From Adiantum capillus-veneris (taxonomy: Eukaryota > Streptophyta > Polypodiopsida > Polypodiales > Pteridaceae): 64,000 nucleotides of DNA. The position numbers and the translations under genes were made by a program. The notes beneath the pieces are model-generated. The model was not told where the DNA came from. It ran no database searches and was given only the letters and a program-made list of their open reading frames with translations. Numbering within the stretch: the first letter of the stretch is position 1; every line of letters begins with the position of its first letter. The stretch is from positions 1-64,000 of the forward strand of contig JABFUD020000246.1 in assembly GCA_014529385.2 (NCBI GenBank), in the 5' to 3' direction. Shown piece by piece: positions 1 to 49,307 of the stretch.

Positions 1-1780
1 TTTCAATCATATGATAAAAAGAATAAAGGGAAGGCAAAGCACATTTGTGTTAATACGTAAGTGCAAAAAAATATGAAAATATCACATTGCCATTAGAAAC
101 AAATAAATTACACTTACCAAAATTAATTAATCAAGAGTTTTGAGCTTATGGATGAGTTTATCATTTAGTTAGCTATGATTAAAGGTTAAAACAATTACTT
201 TGATATTAGCTAAATTAGAAGGATTATCTAAATGCAAGATTCTCTAATTGTGTCATTCAGTGTCGACTCTCAACTCTCCAAACAAAAGCTTGAAATTTTT
301 TTCTTGAAGTTTAAAGGAAGTCTTTCTTATTTCATTTTTCTTGCTTTTTTGTATTTTTTTATTTTCTCACTTTAATTCAAAATCATTTAATGTGTGCTTA
401 TTTTGTATGCACAAGGGCTTTTTGCTTCTCAAAGGAAAGCATCCACATAGAAAATATATAGGACTCTAGTATCAAAGGCAATACATGTGAGTGAAGTATC
501 AAATCCAAGTGAGGATTTCCCTTTTAGCTTAAGTTTTTACACTTGTGGCACTTTTGTTTTTGCTTCCATTTCCTTTGTATTCTCACTAGTGTTCTTTGTT
601 GTTTTAGTGAGCAAAATTTTATATGCCTTAAACACTCCTAAGGTCTCAAATATTCAAATAATTTTACCAACTAGGACTAGTAGTCAAGTGAATGCGTTAA
701 CCTAAAGTTGCGGCCTACTAACTTCAAGGCTTATCAATAAGACTAAAGTTTAGGTCAATTAACTAAAGCAAGAAAAAACTTATACATTTTTATTGGTAGA
801 TAACAAAGCATAATTAAATGCACTCAATCAAACCATGAAAAATCACAATCAACAAATATAAATGTCTACAAACATGAAGCATAGAAAGTAGTACACCTGG
901 AGGTATGTGATGCATCTCCTTGATACCTCTAGAAAGAAACATGTGATGTTGGAGCTCAATATATCCATGGTATGTGAAAGCTCAAGTCTATCTATGCTCC
1001 AAATTCATAAGATGAACACTACCACCTAGAAAGGTGTATCAACATAAAAGTGAAAGTTTTATTACCTAAATACAAATAAAAACAAGTCCTAAACTAAGGT
1101 TTCATACTTGGATGCTTAGAGGCCCAAAAAAAAAAAAAGGAAAAAAAGTATATTTAAAACACCATAATCAATATGCACAAGTCGAGAGTAAAGTGCAACT
1201 AGGATGGATAAGAGAACTCTCTCCAATCAATAAAATATGCAATCTCCTAGCTCTCTATCTAATGGTCATTGGTTAGATAAAAGAATCTGTAGCACAATTA
1301 ATGAGTCTAGGAAGGACACCATCCTGTGATTATGTGGTCAATGGACTTTGTGGCTCAAGATCCCTCAATGGCTGACTCCTATCTAACTCTAAACCAATAG
1401 CATGGTCGATAGAAATCTCAAGTGAGCTATGGATCATATCAACCTAGGGTGTGATAGGTGGTTGGCTCTTCGACAACCAAATCTTCAATCTTCATGGTAT
1501 CTCAATGAATGTATGTCAAGCTCTCCGCACATGTGATCATGAATGTTTAGCTCGTGTCAACGCTCGTTGTGGTATAAGCCTCTCTATAGGGCTATGATGT
1601 ATGGGTACCCAAGGATAAGAGAATAGGTAGACATCTCCTATATGAAGAAGTTTTGTTGATGTATGACATTTACCAATGGTCAATTTCACATTTAGACAAA
1701 CTCCATCCTTATTCCTTGATGAGTTGTTTGCAACTCTAATCATACAACCATGGTCTGTCTATTGGCCACTTATCCTTATG
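1..1780. other. AT-rich stretch without recognisable gene
   Basis: I see no gene here. The sequence is AT-rich with short homopolymer runs, including an A-rich run near 1120-1150. A 72-codon open frame at 487-705 encodes a hydrophobic peptide but has no recognisable domain or context, so I treat it as chance. The stretch lies downstream of the minus-strand HflX gene. Confidence 0.5.
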
Positions 1781-1789
1781 TAAAGACTC

Positions 1790-3163
1790 TTGGGCATGAG
1801 ATTAATTTCAAAGCCATGATCTATATGAGGAGTGGATTCGAGGCATCACAACTCTATAGAAATTAGTGGTGGGACATGTACGCAATCCAGAGGGGATATC
1901 TAAATTAGTTCACCTCTATTGGAGTGAAACAAGGTTGTCCATTGTTTCCTACTCTATTTAATATATATATATATATATATGAGGTTTCTGATTACATTGA
2001 CAAAGACAATGACACAAATGCCGAGTTGATAGGGACATGGATTACATTGTTGCTATATGCTAATAATATTGCGTTGATCATTGACTCAAAAGGGTATCAA
2101 GTGACATTTGGATGCATTACATAGCCTTACAAAGGATAGTGGATTGTCTGTAAACCTTGGTACAACCAAGATTACGGCATTTAACACCACACCGTAGTGG
2201 ATCAAGAGATCAACACCTACATTCATTATGGTCAAGAGACTGTGGAGTACACAAATACATGCTTATCTTGGGGCAATTTTCACTAGGCCAAGGTTTTCTT
2301 TGAAAAGAGCTGGGTGGAGAGGTATAGAGAGGCCCTTGGTATCTATGATCTCTGAATTGATTAGAGCCAAGGCCTCCATGCCACACAAGATTATTAGAGC
2401 AGAGTTAGCAACCACCCCTATGGAGTTTATATTATGCACAGCTAGTGCGATACTACCAGAGACAAATATGCAAGATTGACCCTTGACTCTACAGACAGTA
2501 AGCTTTACAAAGAAACACATCATATTGGTATGCACAAATATCATGATGGTTCTAGATACATGGCTTCTACATGAACAAGTTACCTCCCTTCCAATACTCC
2601 CTTATGCACCATTGATGTCTCTTACACATGTGGAGACTACTCGACTCATTCGCCAAGACTTTACCCAATTGGACACCAAGATGACATGGATAAAGCCGAC
2701 ACAAGACTTGGTCACGAAGTTGACTTTCTATGGAGGGCATCTTCTCCAACTCGCAAGGGATGGGTTTGTGATTCGACCCGGCTATATGGATACACATCTA
2801 TCTCGCGAGTTACAAGTGGCATTGGTCAGAATATGGATACACATCTAGAGAAAATCCCATAGACAGATTACTGATTTCTTCACGCCAGACACTGGACACA
2901 TACAAGAGCAGCCACAACTGCAGAGCTCAACTCATACTCACACCCGCAGTTCTCTCATTGACCGAGCATTGGAGCTAGGGAGATCGAGACGCCGACTAGA
3001 ATGAGGAGCTTCACATCACTGACAGAGACTGCAACAGAGAGTTCGAACTATACTATCTCAACATCCAAAGTTCACATGAGGATGGCCTCATCACTCATTA
3101 TACCAATTTGAAACGGATTGGTCTAGTAGGTCATTTTGGCCTTTTGAAGACATTAATAAACCA

Positions 3164-3170
<7 letters not shown>
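1790..3170 (+). pseudogene. Decayed LINE reverse transcriptase, C-terminal half
   Basis: This is a non-LTR retrotransposon remnant. Around 1918-2090 the translation reads GVKQGCP, the LINE RT block before the palm, followed by an LLLYANN segment where an intact RT has YADD, so the catalytic aspartates are altered. Further blocks at 2228-2479 and 2483-2848 continue the same protein (segments such as GIERPLVSMI and TRLIRQDF) in shifted frames with stops between them. A small TA repeat at 1962-1980 sits inside the coding part. The element ends near 3112-3170 in a tail also seen at 3272, 29721, 35530 and 42726. It has several frameshifts and is inactive. The same LINE type occurs in inverted orientation at 29719-32030. 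Family identity is from protein resemblance; exact 5' limit is uncertain. Confidence 0.8.

Positions 3171-3252
<82 letters not shown>
3112..3252 (+). repeat. LINE 3' tail running into (CT)n(CA)n microsatellite
   Basis: The conserved LINE tail (core GGCCTTTTGAAGAC, then ATTTCAT) runs directly into about 50 bp of CT repeats and then about 30 bp of CA repeats. The same tail followed by CT or its complement recurs elsewhere in the window, so the microsatellite probably grew from the simple-repeat tail of the LINE. Confidence 0.85.
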
Positions 3253-3253
<1 letters not shown>

Positions 3254-3402
3254 CTAGAGAGAGGCAACACCAGACCTTGTATCAGATTCACCATGATGTA
3301 ATCTCTTTGGTCTCATAGGTAAATATGGAATTTAGAAGACAATAATATAACATTTCATTTCATCTCTCTCTCTCTCTCAACCAACTAGAGAGAGGCAACA
3401 CC
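3254..3402 (+). mobile_element. 5'-truncated LINE copy with 18-bp target-site duplication
   Basis: A segment of about 113 bp holding only the LINE 3' tail and a short CT run is flanked by identical 18-bp direct repeats, CTAGAGAGAGGCAACACC, at 3254-3271 and 3385-3402. This is the classic product of target-primed reverse transcription with early stop. It lies just downstream of the LINE at 1790-3250, so two insertions of one family sit side by side. Confidence 0.8.
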
Positions 3403-3615
3403 TGCGTCAGTCTCCAGAGGCCTTGTTAGCAAATTCTTTAACGCTTTCAGATTGTTGTACATAAAATTTGTACAGGCATATTACAACTTTAAATGTACAG
3501 GGCCCTTCTCTCTTGGAAATCAAAATAATCGGCAACGATTCCAATTTGCAAGTTTACATTAGAAGTTACAGGGGGCAGGTGGTTTACCACCCACATACAG
3601 AAGATAATGATATGC

Positions 3616-41592
<37,977 letters not shown>

Positions 41593-42690
41593 CTACACAG
41601 TAATCACAAAAAAGTTGCATTTGTTGGAATTGTAAGACTATATCGGTGCTGATGACAAGACGCAAATATAAAATAAAGCATATTAACACATGCCTGGTTG
41701 AAAACACAAACATATTTGCGACATGATTGTGCAAAGAGCCATAAGAGAAAGACGACTTCCACTTATGCTAACAAAGAACACACAGTTGACATAAATCCCT
41801 GATGTTACATGCAGGACAAGTATTACAACAAACCTGCACAAGAACTGGGCCAACGTATGCTAACAAAGAACACATGGTTGACACAAATCAGTTGTACACT
41901 TAAAAACTCTGGATGTGAAGCATCACCGGACAAACCTAAATTCTCAGTATTCAAAACCTGGTATCAAGTAACTCAAATAAAGAATTCAAAAAAAACTGGA
42001 AGGAAACAAAAGGGCAGTGAGGGAGATATGTACCGCAAAAGGGGGATTGGGAGCTAAAGAAAAAAAGGTTCATTAACGTCTACTAGAGGCCGAAATTGCC
42101 GCCAAAATACACGTGTGTCCTCTGGACAATCCAAAAAAATGATTAAAGGTACAAATGACACTGCTACAAACAAGCTCGAAACTTGAAAGGCTACATGGGT
42201 AACTGAGTGGTGGAGGGATAGAGCTCCAACTTTAGGGATACAATGAAAACTATATGCTAAAGGAGTACAACCATGATATGCATCTAGCTCCATCCAGTAG
42301 TGAAATGGGGGCGTGATTTATCATGCATTGCATCTAGCCAAGTTATACGGACTTGCAGCTATCAGCGCCTCTTGCGTCTAGTACAAATGTGTATCTCATA
42401 TCGCCCTTCAAAGAGAACATGAAAAACAAAACTCTTGCATGCGTAGGTCTCTCTGTGACTCACACTCTAGCTCCATAACTGCCCTCTTTTCTTCAACCAC
42501 TATGCGTTGAGCTTCACATTCCCTTTCTAGAGCCATGTAATGTGCAACGGAAGTGATTGATGGTGAATGCTCAGGATGAGTGCTAAGTGCATACTCAAGG
42601 TTCCTTTTACTGAATGAGAGGGTTCCTTTTACTTCATGAGAGATGTGCAAAGACGAGAGAGAAAAGAGAGAATGATACTGTGAATGAAGG
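41593..42690. other. Intron sequence upstream of the first recognised HflX exon
   Basis: I see no coding exon on the minus strand here. A short direct repeat (TATGCTAACAAAGAACACA at 41766 and 41856) is present. Either the next upstream HflX exon lies beyond this part or I missed a short one. Confidence 0.5.
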
Positions 42691-42696
42691 TTTCCA

Positions 42697-42834
42697 CACA
42701 CACACACACACACACGCACACACACAAATGAAATGTTAAATTAACGTCTTCAAAAGGCCAAAATGACCTATGAGACCAATCTGTTACAAAATGGTGAATC
42801 TAATACCATGTCTGGGTACAAAAGAACTAGATAC

Positions 42835-42836
<2 letters not shown>
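42697..42836 (-). mobile_element. 5'-truncated LINE tail with (AC)n
   Basis: On the minus strand the LINE tail (GGTCTCATAGGTCATTTTGG, then GAAGACGTTAA and CATTTCATTT) ends in a TG run. Only about 110 bp of the element is present. It is followed on the plus strand by a GA run at 42838. Confidence 0.8.
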
Positions 42837-42837
<1 letters not shown>

Positions 42838-42888
<51 letters not shown>

Positions 42889-42912
42889 AGAAGAAGAAGA
42901 AGAAGAAGAGAG
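42838..42912. repeat. (GA)n(GAA)n microsatellite
   Basis: About 48 bp of GA repeat pass into about 25 bp of GAA repeat, which on the minus strand is the CTT tail of the adjacent SINE. Confidence 0.9.
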
Positions 42913-43032
42913 TTTTAACGTCGTAAGAAACTATCCTAAGAGACCTTAAAGATCTAGCCGACGAGGAGTTGAACTCAAGACCTATTATTCAAGAGGGAAA
43001 TGGCATAACCAATCTACCACACTTGGGTGATA
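42900..43032 (-). mobile_element. tRNA-derived SINE with LINE-like 3' end
   Basis: On the minus strand a tRNA-like head carries a polymerase III A box, TGGTAGATTGG (43019-43009), and a B box, GAGTTCAACTCC (42976-42965), 32 nt apart, the spacing of a tRNA gene. The body ends GACGTTAAAACTCTC followed by CTT repeats. The last bases resemble the tail of the local LINE (GACGTTAATATAACATTTC then CT repeats), suggesting that the SINE borrows the LINE reverse transcriptase. A truncated second copy lies at 43095-43155. Confidence 0.7.
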
Positions 43033-43094
43033 GAAAGGTTATACCATTTTCCTCTTTTTATTAGCGCGCGCACACACACCCACACACACCCCCG

Positions 43095-43155
43095 AGAAGA
43101 AGAGAGTTTTAACGTCGTAGGAAACTATCCCAAGAGACCTTAAAGATCTAGCCGA
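43095..43155 (-). mobile_element. Truncated copy of the same SINE
   Basis: GAGTTTTAACGTCGTAGGAAACTATCC on the plus strand repeats 42908-42935 with one change, and continues to GATCTAGCCGA. Only the 3' part is present, without the tRNA-like head. Confidence 0.75.
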
Positions 43156-43350
43156 TAAGAGAGAGGACTGACACCAACTGGGTTCCCAAAACCCCTTCCA
43201 AGGGCCCCCCTCTCTATCGCTAGAGAGGTATTTGCTTTAAATTACACAAATGTTGATACAATGGTCCTAGATGCTGAGATGCTGATGGGAACTTGATGTA
43301 GATGCTTGGTTCTGTGGATTAAGGGTGAAATGCAAAAACGCTAGGAGAGT

Positions 43351-44073
43351 TGTCACAAGACGAGCACCACGTGCCAACGGAAAAGAACAGACTAAACAGA
43401 CAGTAAGCACTTCAATAACAACTGAACTGAAGGGGAGAGAGAGAGAGAGAGGACACGCGACACGGAGTGGCAGAATTCCACCCCAGAGAGTATTGGCCCC
43501 ATACCTTGGCGCCCCTTTCCGTATTTCTTTATATTACCTGAACTCAGTACAATGCCGGTACTCGAAGTCTACACCTTCACCCAGAAGGGTGCCAGAGACT
43601 GAGTCCTTTGCACATATTTAAAGGCCCTTGGCCTCAAAAGTAGTTACATGAAGAGCAGTAAACTCAAAAGCATCTGGTCCAAAAGCTGTCAACGCAAAAG
43701 CAGGAAAATCCGTACAACTACCACGTCATCATCTACCAGCACGAATTCCGCAAATCCGTACAGTCTGCCATGTCATCAACATAAAACGCGGGGTGTGTAC
43801 TAGCTGCCACGTCATCAATTTTTACGCTATTTTTTTGTGTATGGTGAGGGTCCAGCCTTATTTTAATGCCTTTGTCACTTGGGCCCCATCAGATTGGGTC
43901 CCATAAGTTGGTGGGAACTCTTCTTTAAAAAATAGGCCACTCAGCAAGACTTTGTAAGTCAGTAAAACTTCTTCTGCTACTTCAGCTTCTTCACTTAGGG
44001 TTTAGGCCTTTGAGCCGGGATCTGCAGGTTGGCTCCGTTCTTCAGTGGCTTGACACGTTAGCAATTTGTGACA
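43351..44073 (-). repeat. 3' LTR of a minus-strand Ty3 element (723 bp)
   Basis: Plus-strand ends TGTCACAAGA and TTTGTGACA. The LTR matches 49636-50339 in order and content (for example GAACAGACT, GAGAGTATTGGCCCC, CCACGTCATCA). Shared motif at 43508-43531. It is followed by a polypurine tract on the minus strand, so it is the 3' LTR of an element whose interior starts at 44074 but is lost after about 100 bp. Confidence 0.8.
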
Positions 44074-44092
44074 TCCCCCCTTCTTGAAAGAA
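44074..44092 (-). other. Polypurine tract
   Basis: Minus strand CTTTCAAGAAGGGGGGA lies directly next to the LTR start TGTCACAAAT, the same arrangement as in element A. Confidence 0.8.
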
Positions 44093-44175
44093 AGTAATCA
44101 TCCGCGATTACAACATATCTGCAAAATAACTCAAGGTAGCTCAAAAATTTCCGAGGGTCTTTCCAAGGGACATTC

Positions 44176-44597
44176 CGAGGGATCTGCTTCAAAAGCATCT
44201 GCTCCAAAAGCTGCCAGCCCAAAAGCAGGAAAATCTATACAACTACCACATCATCACCTGCCAACGCGAATTCCGTGAATCCGTACAACCTGCCACGTCA
44301 TCAGCGTAAAACACGGGTGCTCGTGTTGGCTGCCACGCAATCAATTTTTACGCTATTTTTTGGTGTGTGTGAGGGTCCAACTTTATTTTAATGCCTTTAT
44401 GTCACTTGGGCCCCATCGGCGGGGTCCCATACGTTGGTGCGAACTCTTCTTTAAAAATAGGCCACTCGGCAAGACTTTGTAAGTCGGTAAAACTTCTTTT
44501 GTTGCTTCAGCTTCTTCACTTAGGGTTTAGGCCTTTGAGCCGGGATCAACAGGTTGGCTCCGTTGTTCAGTGGCTTGACACGTCAACAATTTGCGAC
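44176..44597 (-). repeat. Partial second LTR copy
   Basis: The text from AAAAGCATCTGCTCCAAAAG to CAACAATTTGCGACA repeats 43655-44073 with small differences. Its other half is missing. It probably arose by local duplication or by recombination between related elements. Confidence 0.8.
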
Positions 44598-44800
44598 AAG
44601 AACTGATTTCTGCAACTCACGACGATGCTATGGGCTGATTTGCTAACGACGATGGGCTGAAAACAGAAAACGCTAGTTGATCTGGTACGATGGGTTGACT
44701 TTTGAAAACGATGGCTGATCTGATGTCGAAATCTGAAAACGCTTACTGATCTAATACGATGAGCTGAATTCTGAAAACGCTGGCTGATTTGGTGCAAAAA
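44598..44800. repeat. Degenerate ~50-bp tandem repeats
   Basis: Four to five imperfect units share TCTGAAAACGCT followed by GCTGATCTGATACGATG. They lie directly after the LTR fragment and are probably part of the 3' non-coding part of an element. Confidence 0.6.
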
Positions 44801-45091
44801 CGCCCGAGAGGTGCTTAGGTACTGAAAGTACTGGCACTTATACTACAAAATCCCACAATTTCTAAAATGATGCAAAAATGTCACTTATTGATAAGTTGAT
44901 GAACTACTAATAAGAGGTGATTCACATGGACACAAATACCTTTCTGGGTACTAATGCAACTAAATGGAAACACTCCCCAATGCCTACATGTAGCAGGCAC
45001 CAACTATGCTCATGTGCAATCAAAGGATATGCAACTAATCTAAAGTGAGTGGACATGCACGTCCTACATACAGGCTCACAAGGGTGCTAGA
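44801..45091. other. Spacer without recognised feature
   Basis: No ORF, RNA gene or repeat recognised. Confidence 0.4.
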
Positions 45092-46795
45092 TGTCACGAG
45101 GACGTGGCAATTGCTAACTTGAGTTGTTGGTTTCTTTCCGATGATTTTTGTTTAATTTTTGGGACCCTCTTTTTGAAGTTGCAAATGACCGGACATTGCG
45201 TGGCTAGTGTGAAACGACCGACGGCCAATAGTTTCACCCGCAGTCGGGAAGGACAGGTCGCCACGAGTTGGTTGGGCTAATCGGCACTGGAATCCGAGCA
45301 GTAAAAGGGTGTCTAGGCTCGGTTCAAAGTCATATAGGCTCCTCGCGACACTTATAAGTCGGTGGGTACTAGGGAATTAACTCAAAAGAGGCAAACTGGA
45401 CACTTAAGGCTCTTGATGCAATTGCGAGAAGCATCAGAAAGAGGGGGCGCCCATTTCAAGAGAGGGGGCTGATTTCAGCCCATTAAGTGCTACAGTGTGT
45501 GTGAGTAGTGGGTGCAGGTGATCACAGCTTTAATGGAAAGCTTGCCTCCTCCCTTGCTCTATGTAGCACGATGATTTGCTCTCGCGCATCTCTCTCTCCC
45601 CTTTGCACATATGGTAATGCCCCACTAGTTGGGCTTCTCAGATGACCATGTACAGTTATGGGGGTTTTATGTGCGTTTGCCAAGGCAAGAGCCTTTTGTA
45701 CAGGAACCGGATTAGCTGATTGCTAATCCCCTTTAAGTACGTACACTTCCATCGCGAAGGAATACAAAAACGGAGAGTTTTCTCGCGTGAAAACTCATAC
45801 AAGGGAACTGTCCCTTTGCGTGCAGGAGCACCTGAGACACGCGTAGGCGTGGTCGCTCTGCTCGAAACGGTCCAAAACAGAGAATTACAGCCTGCTGTGT
45901 TTTTCTGTAGGTTTAGGGTTTCGCACCTAAACTGCAGGGAATCGCCGTGGGAGCCTCGGAAAGGCCTTGGGATGCGAGTATAGGGCAGTAGGCACCAAAC
46001 AGTGGCAAAACAAAAAATTACAGGATGCTGAAATTGACCCGCAGCTCACTGGAAAGCTTCCACTCCGCAAGGGAAAGTGTCCTTGACGTGTACTTTTGAC
46101 CTACAGGAATATTTGCGCCGTTATGCTGGCCAAATTGGGTCAAAAACTTGCAATTACAGCCATGGACAGGTTTGGACAGCTTGGTGAGGGCTAGGTGCAA
46201 GGGTTCGGATTGTTTATTTGTCAGGGGAGCCTCAGGAAAGCATTGTGTGCTTGTACAGGCCATTTTGGAGAGATTTCCGGCAAGGAATCTCGTCTAATTC
46301 AAGGGGCAAGTGACCCTACAGGTGCGAGAGCTCGAGGGCTACCCAGAAAAGTGATCGGCACGGGGATCGGAGCGCAAAACAAAGAATTCAGCGAGCTGCA
46401 ATTTCTCACCAGGTTTTGCAAAGAGCTCTAAAGTGCGTGGAAAGTCTATGTTTGCTTGGGATTTTGTCCGTGGAGACTTCTGCTCTGGTTATGTTGCCGA
46501 AATCGGGTTGGAGTAGAGGAATTTCAACCCGATAAAAGTGGGACATCTTGTGGAAGTTTACAGGTTTTTCTCAAGTATAATAGGTACAAAGAAATACCGA
46601 AAGGGGCGCCAGTCTTTGGGGCCAACAGGGTGTCGTTGTCTACTCGGTAGCGCTTTAGCTGCCAGGCCGTGGTTTGTCTTGTGAAGTGTTGAATTCCAGT
46701 CACAGACTTATTCGTGAAGTTCCTTTGTGTCGTAAAGTCTAAAGTAAAGAATTTCGGGTGAAAGCCAAAGCCTACTGCCCCGCGGGCCGGTTTCA
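45092..46795 (+). repeat. 5' LTR of a plus-strand relative of element A (1704 bp)
   Basis: Begins TGTCACGAGGACGTGGCA, as the solo LTR does on its minus strand, and ends GGGCCGGTTTCA as element A does. Shared motif at 46587-46610. A PBS-like AGGTTCCATTGCCGGGAT follows. A ~60-bp stretch containing the LTR end and PBS is repeated in tandem (46767-46826 and 46827-46891). Confidence 0.8.
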
Positions 46796-47334
46796 AGGTT
46801 CCATTGCCGGGATATCAATCACTTTCCAAAGCCTACCACCCCTCGGGCCGGTTTCACTCAAGGTTCCGTTGCCAGGACCTCAATCACTTTTTCCTCAATA
46901 AGTGAGCCTCAGTTGTTTTGGGTAAAGACACAGAGTACAGGAACTTGGAATTACACTATGACTGACAGGATGAATGACACCAAGGAAGAGGGTTCTCTTC
47001 AAAGAACGGACAGGGAATTCCGCATGTTCGCCCTGCCAAAAAGTGGTCAAATTAAGGCTGATTTCCTGCTGCGTTTTTAGGGTTTGCAAGTATGAACCAA
47101 GATGGGATAGGGAGAGGTCTCACGGTGGTAGATTGGCCACTAGATCTCCTGCGGGAGTGATGTGGGTCTGCCAGGTGAAACGCTGCTTGCCGATTCTTTG
47201 AGGCGATTGCTTGGATTCTTTGACGCATCGGTAAATCATCTTGAAATTTGAGCTTACTTGGTCGTGGGTGGTACGTCAGTGTTGTGGAATTATGCTCGTT
47301 TGCAGAGGCAAGAGCCTTTTGCACATGTAAAAAT

Positions 47335-47495
47335 TGAGGGACAGGTTGCAAGATGCTATGTGGTGAAGTTCAAGAACTATCCGCCTATGGATGCAAAGTG
47401 AATGGAAGAGCATGAATTGTCAGTCACCAAATGTATTGCAATTTTACCTTGAGGCCTTTGGGTTACAGCCTACGTATGCCCCAACCTAACGGGTG
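47335..47495 (+). pseudogene. Chromodomain remnant of a Ty3 pol
   Basis: The frame reads YVVKFKNYPPMDAK before a stop (TGA where relatives have a W codon), close to the same region of element A (RYLVKFRNYPPMDAKWMEE), and ends with a segment resembling the element A C-terminus. The rest of gag and pol between the LTR at 46795 and this point is deleted. A purine-rich tract (AAAGGAGGGGTAA) follows at 47498. Confidence 0.75.
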
Positions 47496-47689
47496 CAAAG
47501 GAGGGGTAATGATAGAGCTAGCACATCAAATGTACTCATGGATTCAATGCATTAGCAGTGTACGGTTTGACAAAAGTATGAAGGTCTCATTAAGTCATAC
47601 GTACACATGTTTTGACAATCTTTCTTGCGGATACATGCAATGATAAAACGGTGCTTACCACACAAGATCCTCTATGGCATGTATATGGC

Positions 47690-48979
47690 ACACAATACCT
47701 GTTAACTTTACACAGAGCACTCAGTAGGAAAGAGAACAGAGATGCGTCCAGCGACTAGAATGTCACTACGCACACGAGACCGACACCCTGTAGGCCCCAA
47801 AGACTGGCGCCCCTTTCGGTATTTCTTTATTCAATTTAAGGTAGACGATCAGACCACTTAGTACAAGCTTTCACAAAGCTGTCCAAAACTGGCGAGGGCT
47901 GAAAACGCAGGTTTCCGACCTGATTTCGGTAGCATAACGACGCAAAAACCCTTGTAGGTCAAAAGTACCCGTTCAGGACGGATTCCCTCGCTATCTGGAA
48001 GCTTTCTGGTGAGCTGTCACAGAAATTCAGCATGCTGTAATTCTCTGTTTTTCAATGCCGGGTGCCCAAAAGCCTGTACATGCATCCCAAAGCTCTCACG
48101 AGACTCCTCTGGTGTTCCCTTGCAATTTAGGTGAGAAACCCTAAACCTGCAGAAAAACACAACGGGCTGTAATTCCCTATGTTGGATCGTTTTTAGCGGA
48201 GTGAACACGCCTACGCGTCGAAATGGGACAGTTCCCCTGTGAATTGGACGAGTTTTCAAGCGAGAAAACTCTCCAAACTTGCAATCTTTCGCGATGGAAC
48301 TGTGCGTACCTTGCCTTGGCAAACACACATAAACCCCCAAAACTGTACATATTCGTCTGAGTAGCCCAACTAGTGGGGCATTACCATATGTGCCAACGGG
48401 GAGAAAGAGATGCACGAGAGCAAGTCATCGAGCTACATGAGACAGAGGAGAAGGCAAGCTTTCCATTAAAGCTGTAGACCTTCACCCACTAATCACACAC
48501 ACACTGTGGGTCACTTCTAGTGTAAAAATCAGCCCTCAACCTCATTTGGGCGCCTCCTCTTGCTGAGGTGTCCTGCAGACTGCTCTCCTCCCGCCAAGTG
48601 TCCAGTTTGCCCCTTTGAGTTAATTCCCTAGTTGCCACTCACTTATAAAGTTGTAAGTGACTTGTCGAGTGGCCCAAATTCCTTCTCGCGCACACAAGCT
48701 TCCATACTCATCAGAATTCAATGCTAACTGGCCCAACCAGTCCCAAACCGACCGACCTAGACTCCTAATGCGAGAAACCTGTTCGGCTGCAGCCGTTTCA
48801 CACTGGCCATGCAATGTCCACTTGCACCTTTTCAAGGGTTCCGAGGAAAACAAATAAAAATAAAAATAAATAAAAATATCTAGTACTGAACCTTTGAAAA
48901 ACAAGTAAAAATAACCACAAAAAAAAAATCTAGTACTTATTTACAGAAGGCAAAAGGAACAATACACCTCCTGGTGACA
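47690..48979 (-). repeat. LTR in inverted orientation to 45092-46795
   Basis: On the minus strand it begins TGTCACCAGGAGG and runs through blocks shared with the plus-strand LTR (ACAGCTTTAATGGAAAGCTT, GGTAATGCCCCACTAGTTGG). Shared motif at 47806-47829. The lower boundary is uncertain. No polypurine tract or PBS adjoins the upper end, so it may be a solo LTR or the far end of a rearranged element. Confidence 0.7.
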
Positions 48980-49294
48980 TGTGGACCTCATCAAGCGGAT
49001 GTTTCTTCAGATATGTCACATAGTTCAGGTCCTTGGAATACTTGATCATGCGCTTTGCGTAGGTGTCAACCTAAAGATGGCACTTGTCAATATCCCTTGT
49101 TGAACACTTGTCGTTGTCTGCCCCAGATTCCTCGAAGGGAGGCTTGCTCTCGTTGGAGTCTCCATTGGTTGTTTCCGTTTCTCCACTCATCCTCCCTCAA
49201 GCATGTAGTGAGAGGGATATTGTCCTCTCTGTCAAATTCACTGCTATGCTGCAAAAAACCAATCGGATCCTTCATAGGAGAAGAGTCGTCTAAA
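48980..49294 (-). other. Element leader fragment next to a PBS
   Basis: No domain recognised. On the minus strand this sequence lies downstream of the LTR and PBS at 49295-49635 and would be the leader or gag start of that element. Confidence 0.45.
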
Positions 49295-49305
49295 CTTTGA
49301 TACCA
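49295..49305 (-). other. PBS, initiator-methionine tRNA type
   Basis: The minus strand reads TGGTATCAAAG two bases after the LTR end CTTGTTACA. Confidence 0.7.
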
Positions 49306-49307
49306 TT

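Noticed and set aside
487..705. 72-codon open frame encoding a hydrophobic peptide
   Set aside because: No recognisable domain, AT-rich setting, no neighbouring exon or regulatory context; compatible with chance.
42054..42293. 79-codon minus-strand frame as a possible HflX N-terminal exon
   Set aside because: No similarity to the HflX N-terminal domain, and no suitable donor matching the required phase at 41592.
42960..43030. Functional tRNA gene
   Set aside because: A and B boxes are present, but no clover-leaf acceptor stem can be closed and the sequence continues into a SINE body with a simple-repeat tail.
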